Assembly: GCF_000143825.1 (NCBI RefSeq)
Contig: NZ_CM000961.1
Location: 1,881,448 to 1,945,447 of the forward strand
Origin: Corynebacterium genitalium ATCC 33030
GTDB lineage: Bacteria > Actinomycetota > Actinomycetes > Mycobacteriales > Mycobacteriaceae
Reading direction: 5' to 3'
DNA: 64,000 nucleotides
Positions 1-9,501 of this stretch are shown piece after piece. Every line of letters starts with the position of its first letter. Within the stretch, counting starts at the first letter, position 1. The position numbers were made by a program, and so were the translations under genes. The notes under the pieces are model-generated. The model did not search any database, was not told the DNA's origin, and was given only the letters and a program-made list of their open reading frames with translations.

Positions 1-1260
1 GGAGGCGGACACGAGCTGAACTTCCAGGGAGGAACGGTGGCCGCGGGATTCGGAAGCGACACCGGATTCGACGTTCAGGCCACGGGCCTCCGCGATAGCC
101 GGGGCGTTGACAAAGGTCACCGGCTCTTCGACGATGCCGGAGAACAGACCGCGCTCGGCAGACAGCGCCAGCGTGGCCGGATCCTCGTGGGACAGCTCCC
201 CGCGGGCGGTGACTTTGAGGGAGACCGGTGCGTCGTCGAGAAGCTTGCCGGCCAGCAGACCGAGCTTGCGGGACAGATCGAGCCACACTGCCACTTCTTC
301 GTTCACCGCGCCACCAATGATGTTGACCGCGTCCGGGACGAATTCGCCCGCGAGAGCCTTGAGCACAGAGTCTGCGACATCAGTGCCAGCGCGGTCCTGT
401 GCCTCCGCAGTCGACGCTCCCAGGTGCGGGGTCACCACGACCTCCTCCAGCTCAAACAGCGGGGAGTCGGTGCACGGCTCGCTGGCATAGACATCGAAAC
501 CTGCACCGCGAATCGGGCCGTTTGTGATCGCGTCGGCAAGCGCGTGCTCGTCGACAAGCCCGCCGCGGGCCGCGTTGACAATGATCTGGCCTTCCTTCGC
601 CTTTGCCAGCAGCTCAGCATTGAACATGCCCTGCGTTTCCTTCGTCTTGGGCAGGTGAATGGTCACGAAGTCTGCACGGGAGACCAGCTCATCCAACTCG
701 ACCAGCTCAACACCGAGCTGCGCGGCACGCGTCGGGTTCGCGTACGGGTCATACGCAATGATCTCAGTGTCAAAGGCGGCCAGACGCTGCGCGAACAGCT
801 GACCGATGTGGCCGAAGCCGACGATGCCGACGGTCTTTCCGAAGATCTCCACGCCCTTGAAGGAAGAACGTTTCCACTCACCGTCGCGCAGGGTCTTGTC
901 GGCCGCCGGGATCTGGCGGGCAGTGGACAGCAGCAACGCGATTGCGTGCTCGCAAGCAGAGTGAATGTTCGAGGTCGGTGCGTTGACGACCATCACGCCG
1001 CGCTCCGTGGCCGTCGGCACGTCGACGTTGTCCAGGCCGACACCAGCGCGGCCCACGATGCGTAGGTTCGGAGCAGCCTCGAGAACCTCACGGTCCACAG
1101 TCGTTGCAGAACGCACGAGAAGAGCCTCAGCCTCGGGCACAGCTGCGAGCAGTTCCGCACGGTTCGGGCCATCAACCCACCGCACCTCTACTGCGTCTCC
1201 GAGGGCATCAACAGTGGACTGGGCGAGCTTGTCGGCGATGAGAACGACGGGCTTAGACAC
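1..1260 (-). CDS. serA: D-3-phosphoglycerate dehydrogenase (3' end outside window)
   Basis: This enzyme oxidises 3-phosphoglycerate to 3-phosphohydroxypyruvate, the first committed step of serine synthesis. The first 420 residues are visible. The NAD-binding motif GFGHIG lies at about 148-153. The catalytic Arg (NAARGG, about 232), Glu (about 261) and His (TPHLGAST, about 279) are all present. The sequence past residue 300 fits the long actinobacterial form of about 530 residues with an intervening domain and a C-terminal ACT domain, but the ACT part lies outside the window. The start is GTG at 1260, preceded by the ribosome binding site AAGGAG at 1271-1276. It is followed on the same strand side by a lipoprotein gene, 41 bases away. 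Confidence 0.95.
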   Translation of the reverse strand, partial: MSKPVVLIADKLAQSTVDALGDAVEVRWVDGPNRAELLAAVPEAEALLVRSATTVDREVLEAAPNLRIVGRAGVGLDNVDVPTATERGVMVVNAPTSNIHSACEHAIALLLSTARQIPAADKTLRDGEWKRSSFKGVEIFGKTVGIVGFGHIGQLFAQRLAAFDTEIIAYDPYANPTRAAQLGVELVELDELVSRADFVTIHLPKTKETQGMFNAELLAKAKEGQIIVNAARGGLVDEHALADAITNGPIRGAGFDVYASEPCTDSPLFELEEVVVTPHLGASTAEAQDRAGTDVADSVLKALAGEFVPDAVNIIGGAVNEEVAVWLDLSRKLGLLAGKLLDDAPVSLKVTARGELSHEDPATLALSAERGLFSGIVEEPVTFVNAPAIAEARGLNVESGVASESRGHRSSLEVQLVSAS

Positions 1261-1301
1261 GGTGGGTACTCTCCTTGGAAACGGGATATCAGCAGCGCTG
1301 G

Positions 1302-2219
1302 TTAGTTTAGCGCCCCCGCTTCCGCTTCCGCGATGCGGTCTGCCAGATCCTCTCCCGTTCCAAAGTCACGCCCGAGGGCGACTAAGGGTTTGTCCGCCAA
1401 ACCGGCTGTGGCAAGCAGGGTTTCCCGTGCGGCCCGGGGATCCGGATCCGGCACCACGGTCACCGCTGCTCCGTAGGCCCGGGCAGTAGCGATCGCCGGA
1501 ACAGAAGCGCTGTCCAGTGCGATGACCTGCGGCGCCATCTCTGCATCCAGCCGCGACTGAAGAGGCACCGTCCCGCTTTCCGCGTTCTCCGGAACCTTCT
1601 GCTCCCCGGGGAATCCCGCGCGCAGCCACGTGGGTTCAGAGGCGTTGAGGTCCGCCACCGCCACAGCGGCATCGTCTGGCGATTCCACGACGTGTTCGGT
1701 GAATTTTAAAGACGTCGCTTGCTCAAGCGCCTCCAGCCCGCCCGGGTCACGCACGATCACGAGATCCTCCGTGTAGTTGAGCACCGGAACATAACCCACC
1801 GCGAAGATAGTGTGCGCGCCGAGTCGCTCAATTTCCTGAATGACCTGATTGTGGTGGTCGCTGTCGTAAATGACCATCGGGGCATGTGCGACCGCAGCCA
1901 CGGATGCCGCGCGCAGCTGCGAATGCATGTCCCCGTCCGAGAGAATCAGAATCTCGGAGGATTCGAAGAACAATTCGGTCGCTGCGAACCCATGCGGATC
2001 GTCGAGCACGACGGGATGGCCCTCAAATTGCTCCGCCACGTGGCGGGAAGAATTCACAGTGCGGGCTTCCTGGAGTTCAGGGTCCTTGTTTGCCGTGTTG
2101 CTTGTGCTGCTCGTGCTGCCAGCGGTAGACGTGTCCGCCTCAGGGCCAGGACTCTCGGATGTGCAGCCGGCGAGCACAATGCACGAGCCGAAGACAGCGA
2201 GGCTGCGACGTAGCTTCAT
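1302..2219 (-). CDS. putative lipoprotein, cell-wall-binding-repeat-2-like
   Basis: This is a 305-residue exported protein of unknown function. A signal peptide ends in the lipobox LAGC with Cys19 as the predicted lipidated residue, followed by a Ser/Thr-rich linker (about 20-45). The rest, with segments such as EILILSDGD and the repeated pattern of short hydrophobic strands (for example [14 protein letters not shown]), resembles the cell wall binding repeat 2 family, but I am only moderately sure of that. Its ATG overlaps the stop of the upstream DUF262 gene by four bases (ATGA at 2216-2219), so the two are probably translationally coupled. Confidence 0.7.
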   Translation of the reverse strand: MKLRRSLAVFGSCIVLAGCTSESPGPEADTSTAGSTSSTSNTANKDPELQEARTVNSSRHVAEQFEGHPVVLDDPHGFAATELFFESSEILILSDGDMHSQLRAASVAAVAHAPMVIYDSDHHNQVIQEIERLGAHTIFAVGYVPVLNYTEDLVIVRDPGGLEALEQATSLKFTEHVVESPDDAAVAVADLNASEPTWLRAGFPGEQKVPENAESGTVPLQSRLDAEMAPQVIALDSASVPAIATARAYGAAVTVVPDPDPRAARETLLATAGLADKPLVALGRDFGTGEDLADRIAEAEAGALN

Positions 2220-3964
2220 ACGCGGTCTCGCTGCGCCGGCTTGTTCATGGCGTACTCGATCATGCCCAGGAACCGCTCGTGGCGGTCCGCGAAAAACGCC
2301 TGCCAGTTCGACGTGAGCAGGTACTCCGGCTCAATCTCGTGGGTGGCTAGCAGCGCATCAAATTCGTCATCTTCCATGATGGCTTTGGACTGTAGCCGGG
2401 ACAGGTAACGCTTCGGGTCATTGCCCTCCATGACGCTTTCTGTCCGCTTACCCAGCGGTGTGCGGTTGAGCACGGAGGCCGCCAATTGCGGATCGACATT
2501 GTGCACGCGGCAGAAACCGGGCGGGAAAACTTGGTAGAAGCCAGGTTGAAGTTCGGCGACGGTGGTTCCGTCGAAAAGCTTGCCCGTGCGCCAGTCCCTC
2601 GCACCGCGCGCCATGAGGAGTGAGAAAAGACCGCGGTAGACGCCCGAGTCTTCGTCAGCGGTGATGAGACGGGATTCGACGAACTCTGCATCCTGAACCG
2701 TCTTGGGCACAACCTCGGTCTCGCCCTTCGCCCATGGGGTGACCTGGTCCACGTCCGAGCCCGCGCGTATCGACGGCGAGTGCGCTCCGTACAGTTCTCC
2801 GAACACCCCGCTCCAGTACCACTGGTTAATGCGGTCCCACGTCGCCGGATTGTCCAGGCAACCGTCTTCGTAGGACAGGCGCGCGAGAATCACAGCCAGC
2901 GGCACCAATTGGCCGTTATAGGGCACTTGGTCGACGCTGAAGATGCAACGGTCCGAAAGGAACTGCGCAGCGCGCTCGAACGCGGCGAGCAGATCGCGGG
3001 AGGCCCACAGGTACTCATCCAGTTTCAGGTTGAGAATGTCACCGCGGTGACCGCGCGCGAAACCGTTCATGCCGGATACCAGCAGCGAAACACCGCGCAG
3101 GAAACGCACGCGCGTCACCGATCGCAGCGCTGGGTATTGGTGCAGCACCCCCTCGCACTCCTCCCAGTGAGCTGCCAGTGAGAAGTCCGGGCTCTCCAGC
3201 GCGAACACTGCAGTGAGCAGCTCGAACACGTCCATCGACACGCCCTGGGAGTTCGCCTGCGCGAAAATCTGCCCGACACCGATTTGGGATGTGCCGCGTT
3301 CAAGACGGGTCATCGGCAAGTCGTAAGCGGCCAGCGGACGGACAATGCTGCGGTGGAAAGCTTTCACATCCTCGCGTAACGACGGATCCTCCGCATTGGC
3401 CGCCATATCGAACAGGAGATCATTTCCCTCCTCCCACAGCAGCGCCGACACCGGCACGACGTAATTGTCCACCATCGTCTGGCGGTCAGTGATGCCGCCG
3501 GGAATGTCCGGACCGAAGTGGGAGCGAATCACTCCCTCATCATCCACGGCGAAAATGGCCTCCTCTGGTATTGGCTCAGCCCGTACCGCCGCACGCACAT
3601 CAACGAAGTAGCGGCGATGGATCCGGCGCTGACGGAAATCCAGCACCTCCAGACGACCGTCACCTTGCAGGGCAAGGTAGAGAGAGGCGAGGCGCTGTTG
3701 GCCGTCGAGAAGCAGAAGCCCCGGCTCGTTGTCTGTCTCCGGCGCCCCAGGAAGCGTGCGCGGTTTGAAGCGCATCGGCTCATTGCGGGTATCCAACGCC
3801 AGCAAGGTGCCCACCGGGTATCCGCGCAGCACAGAGGAAATCAAGGTGCGCGTGCGATCCACATCCCACAGATATGTGTGCTGAAAGTCAGGAATCTGCA
3901 GTTCGCCACGATCAATGCGCGCAAACAGGTCGGTCAAGGAGTAGCTCGGCGTGGTAAACCCCAT
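2216..3964 (-). CDS. DUF262 (GmrSD-like) protein with degenerate DUF1524 nuclease domain
   Basis: This 582-residue protein has the two-part layout of GmrSD-type (type IV restriction-like) enzymes. The N-terminal DUF262 domain keeps the nucleotide-binding motif DGQQR at about 87-91. The C-terminal half looks like DUF1524: GARDWRTGK at about 454-462, then NRTPL at about 500. At the position where the family has HHIFP the sequence reads YQVFP (about 477), and the usual TNR is TES (about 508-510), so HNH nuclease activity is doubtful. I start it at ATG 3964 rather than the GTG two codons upstream, because a -10-like TAGAGT (3972-3977) lies seven bases ahead, fitting a leaderless transcript. The stop overlaps the lipoprotein start. 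Confidence 0.75.
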   Translation of the reverse strand: MGFTTPSYSLTDLFARIDRGELQIPDFQHTYLWDVDRTRTLISSVLRGYPVGTLLALDTRNEPMRFKPRTLPGAPETDNEPGLLLLDGQQRLASLYLALQGDGRLEVLDFRQRRIHRRYFVDVRAAVRAEPIPEEAIFAVDDEGVIRSHFGPDIPGGITDRQTMVDNYVVPVSALLWEEGNDLLFDMAANAEDPSLREDVKAFHRSIVRPLAAYDLPMTRLERGTSQIGVGQIFAQANSQGVSMDVFELLTAVFALESPDFSLAAHWEECEGVLHQYPALRSVTRVRFLRGVSLLVSGMNGFARGHRGDILNLKLDEYLWASRDLLAAFERAAQFLSDRCIFSVDQVPYNGQLVPLAVILARLSYEDGCLDNPATWDRINQWYWSGVFGELYGAHSPSIRAGSDVDQVTPWAKGETEVVPKTVQDAEFVESRLITADEDSGVYRGLFSLLMARGARDWRTGKLFDGTTVAELQPGFYQVFPPGFCRVHNVDPQLAASVLNRTPLGKRTESVMEGNDPKRYLSRLQSKAIMEDDEFDALLATHEIEPEYLLTSNWQAFFADRHERFLGMIEYAMNKPAQRDRV

Positions 3965-3979
3965 GACCACAACTCTAGA

Positions 3980-4918
3980 TCACTGCGCGTGTTCATGAGG
4001 GGCGCAGAATACCTCGTGAGCTGAGTGCTCAGGCCCCTCAAGCTGAATGGTGGCGTGGTCGATCCCGAATTCGCGCAGACGCGCCTGCGCACGGTCAAGC
4101 AGCACCCCCTGATCGCCGCGTGTGATGAGGTGAACAGTGCACAGCACGTTGTTCCCACTCATTGACCACAGGTGCAGGTCATGAATGCCCTCCACATGGT
4201 CAATCGACAACAGTGCGGCCTCGACTTCAGCAGGGTCAATGTGCGCTGGCACTCGTTCCAGCAGCACGCTTATCGACGTCTTGAGCAGCTCCCACGCCCG
4301 CGGGAGCACCATCCCTGCAATCAAAAGGGACGCAATGACATCTGCAGCTTGAAACCCCGTGAAGGCAATGACCAGACCCGCCACGATGACCGCGACTGAT
4401 CCGAGCAAGTCCACCATCACGTGAAGGAACGCACCCTCCACGTTGATGGAGTGCTTCCGCTGGGAATAGAGCACTGCCGCCGAAAGGATGTTGGCCACCA
4501 GACCCACGAATGCCACTGTGATCATGGTGGCCGTGTGCACCTCTTCCCCACTGCCCAGACGGCGCACCGCCCCCACAACGATCCCGATGGAGATGACCAC
4601 AACGGTGACGGCGTTCAGTGCCGCCGCGAGCACCTCCACCCGGCGGTATCCGAAGGTCGCGTACGCCGAGACTTTCCGCCGGCCAATCAGCACTGCGATG
4701 AGTGCGATGATGAGACCGGTGGCATCCGACAGCATGTGCATCGCGTCTGCGAGCAACGCCATGGACCCGGACAGCCAGCCGCCGGCAAGTTCCGCGAGGA
4801 ACACAATCGCGGTGATCCCAAGCGCGACCGCAAGCGCCCACATGGGCGCGGAATCATGGTGCTGGTGACCATGCCCATGGTGTCCATGGTCGTGCTTGTG
4901 TTCCCTCACGGTCACCAC
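3980..4918 (-). CDS. cation diffusion facilitator, CzcD/ZitB-like zinc efflux
   Basis: This inner-membrane antiporter exports divalent metal, most likely Zn2+, in exchange for protons. The 312-residue protein begins with a His-rich cytoplasmic tail (HDHGHHGHGHQHH, about 9-21). The paired metal-site motifs HxxxD occur at H61/D65 and H166/D170 in two of the six membrane helices. The C-terminal domain (about 210-312) has the metal-chaperone-like fold of the family. The exact start is uncertain: three GTG codons occur in the first four codons (4918, 4915, 4909). A pair of direct repeats lies just upstream. The DUF262 gene follows 15 bases downstream on the same strand. Confidence 0.9.
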   Translation of the reverse strand: MVTVREHKHDHGHHGHGHQHHDSAPMWALAVALGITAIVFLAELAGGWLSGSMALLADAMHMLSDATGLIIALIAVLIGRRKVSAYATFGYRRVEVLAAALNAVTVVVISIGIVVGAVRRLGSGEEVHTATMITVAFVGLVANILSAAVLYSQRKHSINVEGAFLHVMVDLLGSVAVIVAGLVIAFTGFQAADVIASLLIAGMVLPRAWELLKTSISVLLERVPAHIDPAEVEAALLSIDHVEGIHDLHLWSMSGNNVLCTVHLITRGDQGVLLDRAQARLREFGIDHATIQLEGPEHSAHEVFCAPHEHAQ

Positions 4919-4938
4919 TTTATGACATTTTGGCTCTT

Positions 4939-4959
4939 ATTGAAACTCTATTGAAAACT
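4939..4959. repeat. direct repeat upstream of the cation efflux gene
   Basis: ATTGAAACT (4939-4947) and ATTGAAAACT (4950-4959) are near-identical direct repeats one helical turn apart, 21-41 bases upstream of the efflux gene start. They could be a metal-regulator site. No palindrome matching a known Zur box was recognised. Confidence 0.3.
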
Positions 4960-5116
4960 GGAAATCGACGAAAACTGTGCCTCACCTGGGAGTAAACTCA
5001 TGAATCTAGGTGACCCATCCCCAACTTGTTTCACCCCCTCCCGTCACGTCACCGGAAAAGTTGTTACCTTGGTTACTTGTACGTTAACGAGATGCGTTAT
5101 TTAGAAAGGTGTCGAG

Positions 5117-5716
5117 ATGACCTCCAAGAACCCGAACCTGAACCCGAACGACCCGAACAAGCTGCCGCACGACGCGAACAACCTGCCGACCGAGCGCATC
5201 GGTAACGCTGAGGACCGCATCGGCCGCGGCGAGCCGATCGACGAAACCCGCGTCAGCGAGTCCCGCATCGTCCCGGACGAGGAGAACACCGCCCGCACCG
5301 AGACCACCGCTGCGGCAAACCGTCCGGCGACCACGACCGGTGGCTCCACCGCCGCTCAGGAGACCGAGAACGGCGGCGGCAACTGGTGGAAGTGGCTGCT
5401 GGGTCTGCTCGCCCTGCTGCTGCTCGGCTGGCTGATCTACGCTCTGGTTTCCGGCAACGGCGACGAGGGCGACGCTGACCCGTCCACCACCACCGTTGGC
5501 ACCACCACCGTCGACGAGACCACCACCGAGGCTCCGGCTGGCGAGGCTAGCCCGGCTGAGGGTGCTGAGGACGCTGCCGGCGATGCTGGTGACGCCGCAG
5601 GCGACGCTGCTGATAGCGCTGGCGATGCCGCTGGTGACGCTGCCGACACCGCAGGCGACGCTGCTGATGAGGCTGAGGACGCTGCCGGTGACGCCGTAGA
5701 GAACGCCACCAACTAA
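5117..5716 (+). CDS. single-pass membrane protein with Ala/Asp/Gly repeat tail
   Basis: I do not recognise this 199-residue protein. It has a hydrophilic Asn/Pro-rich N-terminal part (1-88), one strong membrane helix at about 91-112 (WWKWLLGLLALLLLGWLIYA), a Thr-rich linker, and a low-complexity acidic tail from about 145 built from AGDAA/AADxAGD-type units. No signal peptide precedes the helix, so an N-in topology with the acidic repeat outside is likely. The ribosome binding site AGAAAGG lies seven bases ahead of ATG, and a perfect terminator hairpin follows the stop, so it is a monocistronic gene. The acidic Ala-rich tail may be extended or helical in the cell wall; this is inference. Confidence 0.8.
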   Translation: MTSKNPNLNPNDPNKLPHDANNLPTERIGNAEDRIGRGEPIDETRVSESRIVPDEENTARTETTAAANRPATTTGGSTAAQETENGGGNWWKWLLGLLALLLLGWLIYALVSGNGDEGDADPSTTTVGTTTVDETTTEAPAGEASPAEGAEDAAGDAGDAAGDAADSAGDAAGDAADTAGDAADEAEDAAGDAVENATN

Positions 5717-5731
5717 GCGCGAAAGGCTTCT

Positions 5732-5762
5732 GCCCCGCTCCCCTGTCGTTGGGGAGCGGGGC
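5732..5762 (+). terminator. intrinsic terminator of the repeat-tail membrane protein gene
   Basis: GCCCCGCTCCCC (5732-5743) pairs perfectly with GGGGAGCGGGGC (5751-5762) across a seven-base loop, followed by GTTGTCGT. It lies 15 bases after the stop codon. Confidence 0.85.
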
Positions 5763-5803
5763 GTTGTCGTATCTGAAACCCAAAGAAAACTGACAAACAA
5801 ATA

Positions 5804-5827
5804 TGAGCTCCCCTACCGGGGAGCTCA
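5804..5827 (-). terminator. intrinsic terminator of the ilvBNC operon
   Basis: TGAGCTCCCC (5804-5813) pairs perfectly with GGGGAGCTCA (5818-5827) with a four-base loop. Read on the minus strand it is followed by a T-rich run (complement of ACAAACAAAT), 18 bases past the ilvC stop. Confidence 0.8.
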
Positions 5828-5845
5828 TTGTCGTCGAGAAGCGAT

Positions 5846-7451
<1,606 letters not shown>

Positions 7452-7453
7452 TG

Positions 7454-9280
7454 CTAGTTCTCCTCGTTCACTTCTTGCACGGTTTCGTGGATGTCGGCGG
7501 GTGATTCACCGGCGGAGATTTCTTCGTCGAAAAGCGGGCGCAGATCACGCGCGTACTGGATCTCAGAGTTCGAGCTACCGGCGGAAATCATCGGCCACAC
7601 CTGAGCGTCCTCGCCCACCACAAAGTCGATGACCACCGGACGGTCATTGATCTCGCGGGCGCGCTGGATCGCGGGCAGCACCTCATCCTCCGTGGTCACA
7701 CGGATCGCTTCAGCACCGAGCGCAGACGCGAGACCCAGGAAATCCGGCACGTACGTGGTGTCCTGGTGCAGCTTCGTGTGGGAGTAGTGGCCCTCGTAGA
7801 ACAGCGTTTGCCACTGACGGACCATGCCCAGGTTGCCGTTGTTGATCAGGGCGACCTTGAACGGGAAGCCCTCCACCGCCGCAGTGGTGATCTCCTGGTT
7901 GGTCATCTGGAAACAACCGTCACCGTCGATCGCCCAGACTTCCTTGTCCGGGCACGCGGCTTTCGCACCGAGCGCTGCCGGAACAGAAAAGCCCATGGTG
8001 CCCAGGCCACCGGAGTTGAGCCAGGTCCGCGGGTGCTCGAAGTCGATGAACTGGGCAGCCCACATCTGGTGCTGGCCCACACCAGCAACGTAGATGGCTT
8101 CGGGCCCGACTTCCTTGGACAAAGTCTCAATGACGTACTGCGGGGACAGAGACCCGTCCGACTGCGGGTCGTATCCGCGCGGGAAGCGCTGCTTCATGTC
8201 GCCCAGGTAACCCTTCCACTCGTCGATCTTCGGAGCGGAAATCTTCTTCGATTTCTTGAAGACATCCGTGAACTCGGAGAGCACCTGGCGGGCATCGCCC
8301 ACGATAGGCACGTCCACAACCCGGATTTTGCCGATTTCGGCCGGGTCCACATCGGCGTGGATGACCTGCGCGTCGGGAGCGAAGCGGTCCGGGTCGCCGG
8401 TCACACGGTCGTCGAAACGCGCGCCGATAGTGATGAGCAGGTCAGCCTTCTGCAGCGCGGCTACCGCCGGAACGGTGCCGTGCATGCCCGGCATTCCCAT
8501 GAACAGCTCATGGTGGGACGGGAAAGCCCCGAGAGCCATGAGCGTGGTGACAACCGGGACGCCGGTCAGTTCGGCGAATTCGCGCAGCTCCTTGTGTGCG
8601 CCCGCCTTGATGATGCCGCCGCCGGCATAGATCACCGGCTTCTTCGCCTCGGCGATCAGCTTCGCCGCCTGGGTGATCTGGCGCGAGTGCGGCTTTGTCG
8701 TGGGCTTGTAGCCCGGCAGGTCCACAGCCGGGGGCCAGGCAAAGTCGAGCTCCGCGTTCTGCACGTCCTTCGGAAAGTCGACCAGGACCGGGCCCGGGCG
8801 GCCGGTGCTGGCGAGGTGGAACGCTTCGGCGAGCGCACCCGGGATCTCGTCCGGGTGGCTCACCATGATGTTGTGCTTGGTGATCGGCATGGTGATCCCG
8901 CGGATGTCCGCCTCCTGGAAGGCGTCGGTGCCCAACAGCGAGGAACCGACCTGACCGGTGATGGCGACAAGCGGCACGGAGTCCAGGTACGCGTCCGCCA
9001 GCGCGGTGACGAGGTTGGTGGCACCCGGTCCTGACGTGGCCAGGCACACACCGACCTTGCCGGATGCCCAGGCGTAACCTTCTGCGGCGTGACCCGCGCC
9101 CTGTTCGTGCCGCACCAAAACGTGGCGCAGTTTCTCAGCGGAGAACAAAGCCTCGTACAGCGGCAGCACTGCTCCGCCCGGGATACCGAAGATGACTTCA
9201 GTGCCGAGCTCTTCGAGACTGCGGACGATCGCTTCCGCTCCCGTCATCCTCTCCGACTGTTTGCTTTGTGACGCTGCCAC
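7454..9280 (-). CDS. ilvB: acetolactate synthase large (catalytic) subunit
   Basis: This ThDP- and FAD-dependent enzyme condenses two pyruvates, or pyruvate and 2-oxobutyrate, to an acetohydroxy acid, the first common step of branched-chain amino acid synthesis. The 608 residues cover all three domains. The catalytic Glu lies in [16 protein letters not shown] (about E59). The ThDP/Mg motif starts at [11 protein letters not shown] and ends at NNGNLGMV. The start is GTG at 9280, and AAAGGAG lies 13-19 bases upstream. The N-terminal extension before RMTGAEA resembles that of C. glutamicum IlvB. Expression is probably controlled by the upstream attenuator. Confidence 0.97.
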   Translation of the reverse strand: MAASQSKQSERMTGAEAIVRSLEELGTEVIFGIPGGAVLPLYEALFSAEKLRHVLVRHEQGAGHAAEGYAWASGKVGVCLATSGPGATNLVTALADAYLDSVPLVAITGQVGSSLLGTDAFQEADIRGITMPITKHNIMVSHPDEIPGALAEAFHLASTGRPGPVLVDFPKDVQNAELDFAWPPAVDLPGYKPTTKPHSRQITQAAKLIAEAKKPVIYAGGGIIKAGAHKELREFAELTGVPVVTTLMALGAFPSHHELFMGMPGMHGTVPAVAALQKADLLITIGARFDDRVTGDPDRFAPDAQVIHADVDPAEIGKIRVVDVPIVGDARQVLSEFTDVFKKSKKISAPKIDEWKGYLGDMKQRFPRGYDPQSDGSLSPQYVIETLSKEVGPEAIYVAGVGQHQMWAAQFIDFEHPRTWLNSGGLGTMGFSVPAALGAKAACPDKEVWAIDGDGCFQMTNQEITTAAVEGFPFKVALINNGNLGMVRQWQTLFYEGHYSHTKLHQDTTYVPDFLGLASALGAEAIRVTTEDEVLPAIQRAREINDRPVVIDFVVGEDAQVWPMISAGSSNSEIQYARDLRPLFDEEISAGESPADIHETVQEVNEEN

Positions 9281-9320
9281 TTTTCTCGAACTCCTTTATG
9301 AGTTGTGCGGTGTCTACCAG

Positions 9321-9350
9321 AACAAAACCCCCGCTTTAGATTAGCGGGGG
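9321..9350 (-). terminator. transcription attenuator of ilvBNC
   Basis: On the minus strand CCCCCGCT (complement of 9343-9350) pairs with AGCGGGGG (complement of 9328-9335), followed by TTTTGTT. It lies between the leader peptide and ilvB. A competing pairing exists: the complement of 9400-9405 (GGCGCT, in the leader's Arg-Arg-Ser codons) can pair with AGCGCC (complement of 9349-9354), which would invade the terminator's first arm. Confidence 0.85.
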
Positions 9351-9385
9351 CGCTTGTCGTTTCCGACCTCAGGCAGTGACGTACT

Positions 9386-9439
9386 TCACGCGTAGGCCGA
9401 GCGCCGCGCTGGTACTACCACTAGGTCGAATGTGAACAT
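9386..9439 (-). CDS. ilvL: ilvBNC leader peptide (17 residues)
   Basis: The peptide reads MFTFDLVVVPARRSAYA, ending in TGA at 9386-9388. It contains consecutive Leu-Val-Val-Val codons, the signature of a leader peptide that senses charged tRNAs of the pathway's products. As I remember it, the C. glutamicum ilvB leader has a matching LVVV-x-ARR core. Ribosome stalling at the Leu/Val codons would free the downstream segments to disrupt the terminator. There is no ribosome binding site: the -10 box lies six bases before the ATG, so the transcript probably begins at the AUG itself. Confidence 0.85.
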   Translation of the reverse strand: MFTFDLVVVPARRSAYA

Positions 9440-9445
9440 GCCTAG

Positions 9446-9451
9446 ATCATA
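9446..9451 (-). promoter_or_regulatory. -10 box of the ilvBNC promoter
   Basis: TATGAT on the minus strand ends six bases before the leader ATG at 9439, placing the transcription start at or next to the A of ATG. No convincing -35 is seen at 16-18 bases; TTGCCT lies 20 bases upstream. The mscCG start codon is only 62 bases away on the other strand, so the two promoters share this region. Confidence 0.6.
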
Positions 9452-9501
9452 CACATCTCCCAGGTCTCTATAGGCAATAACGGGATAGGGTTAAAACTGC
9501 T

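Noticed and set aside
2216..3964. Active restriction or anti-phage system
   Set aside because: The DUF262 protein has lost the HNH residues, and no methylase, second subunit or other defence gene lies nearby.
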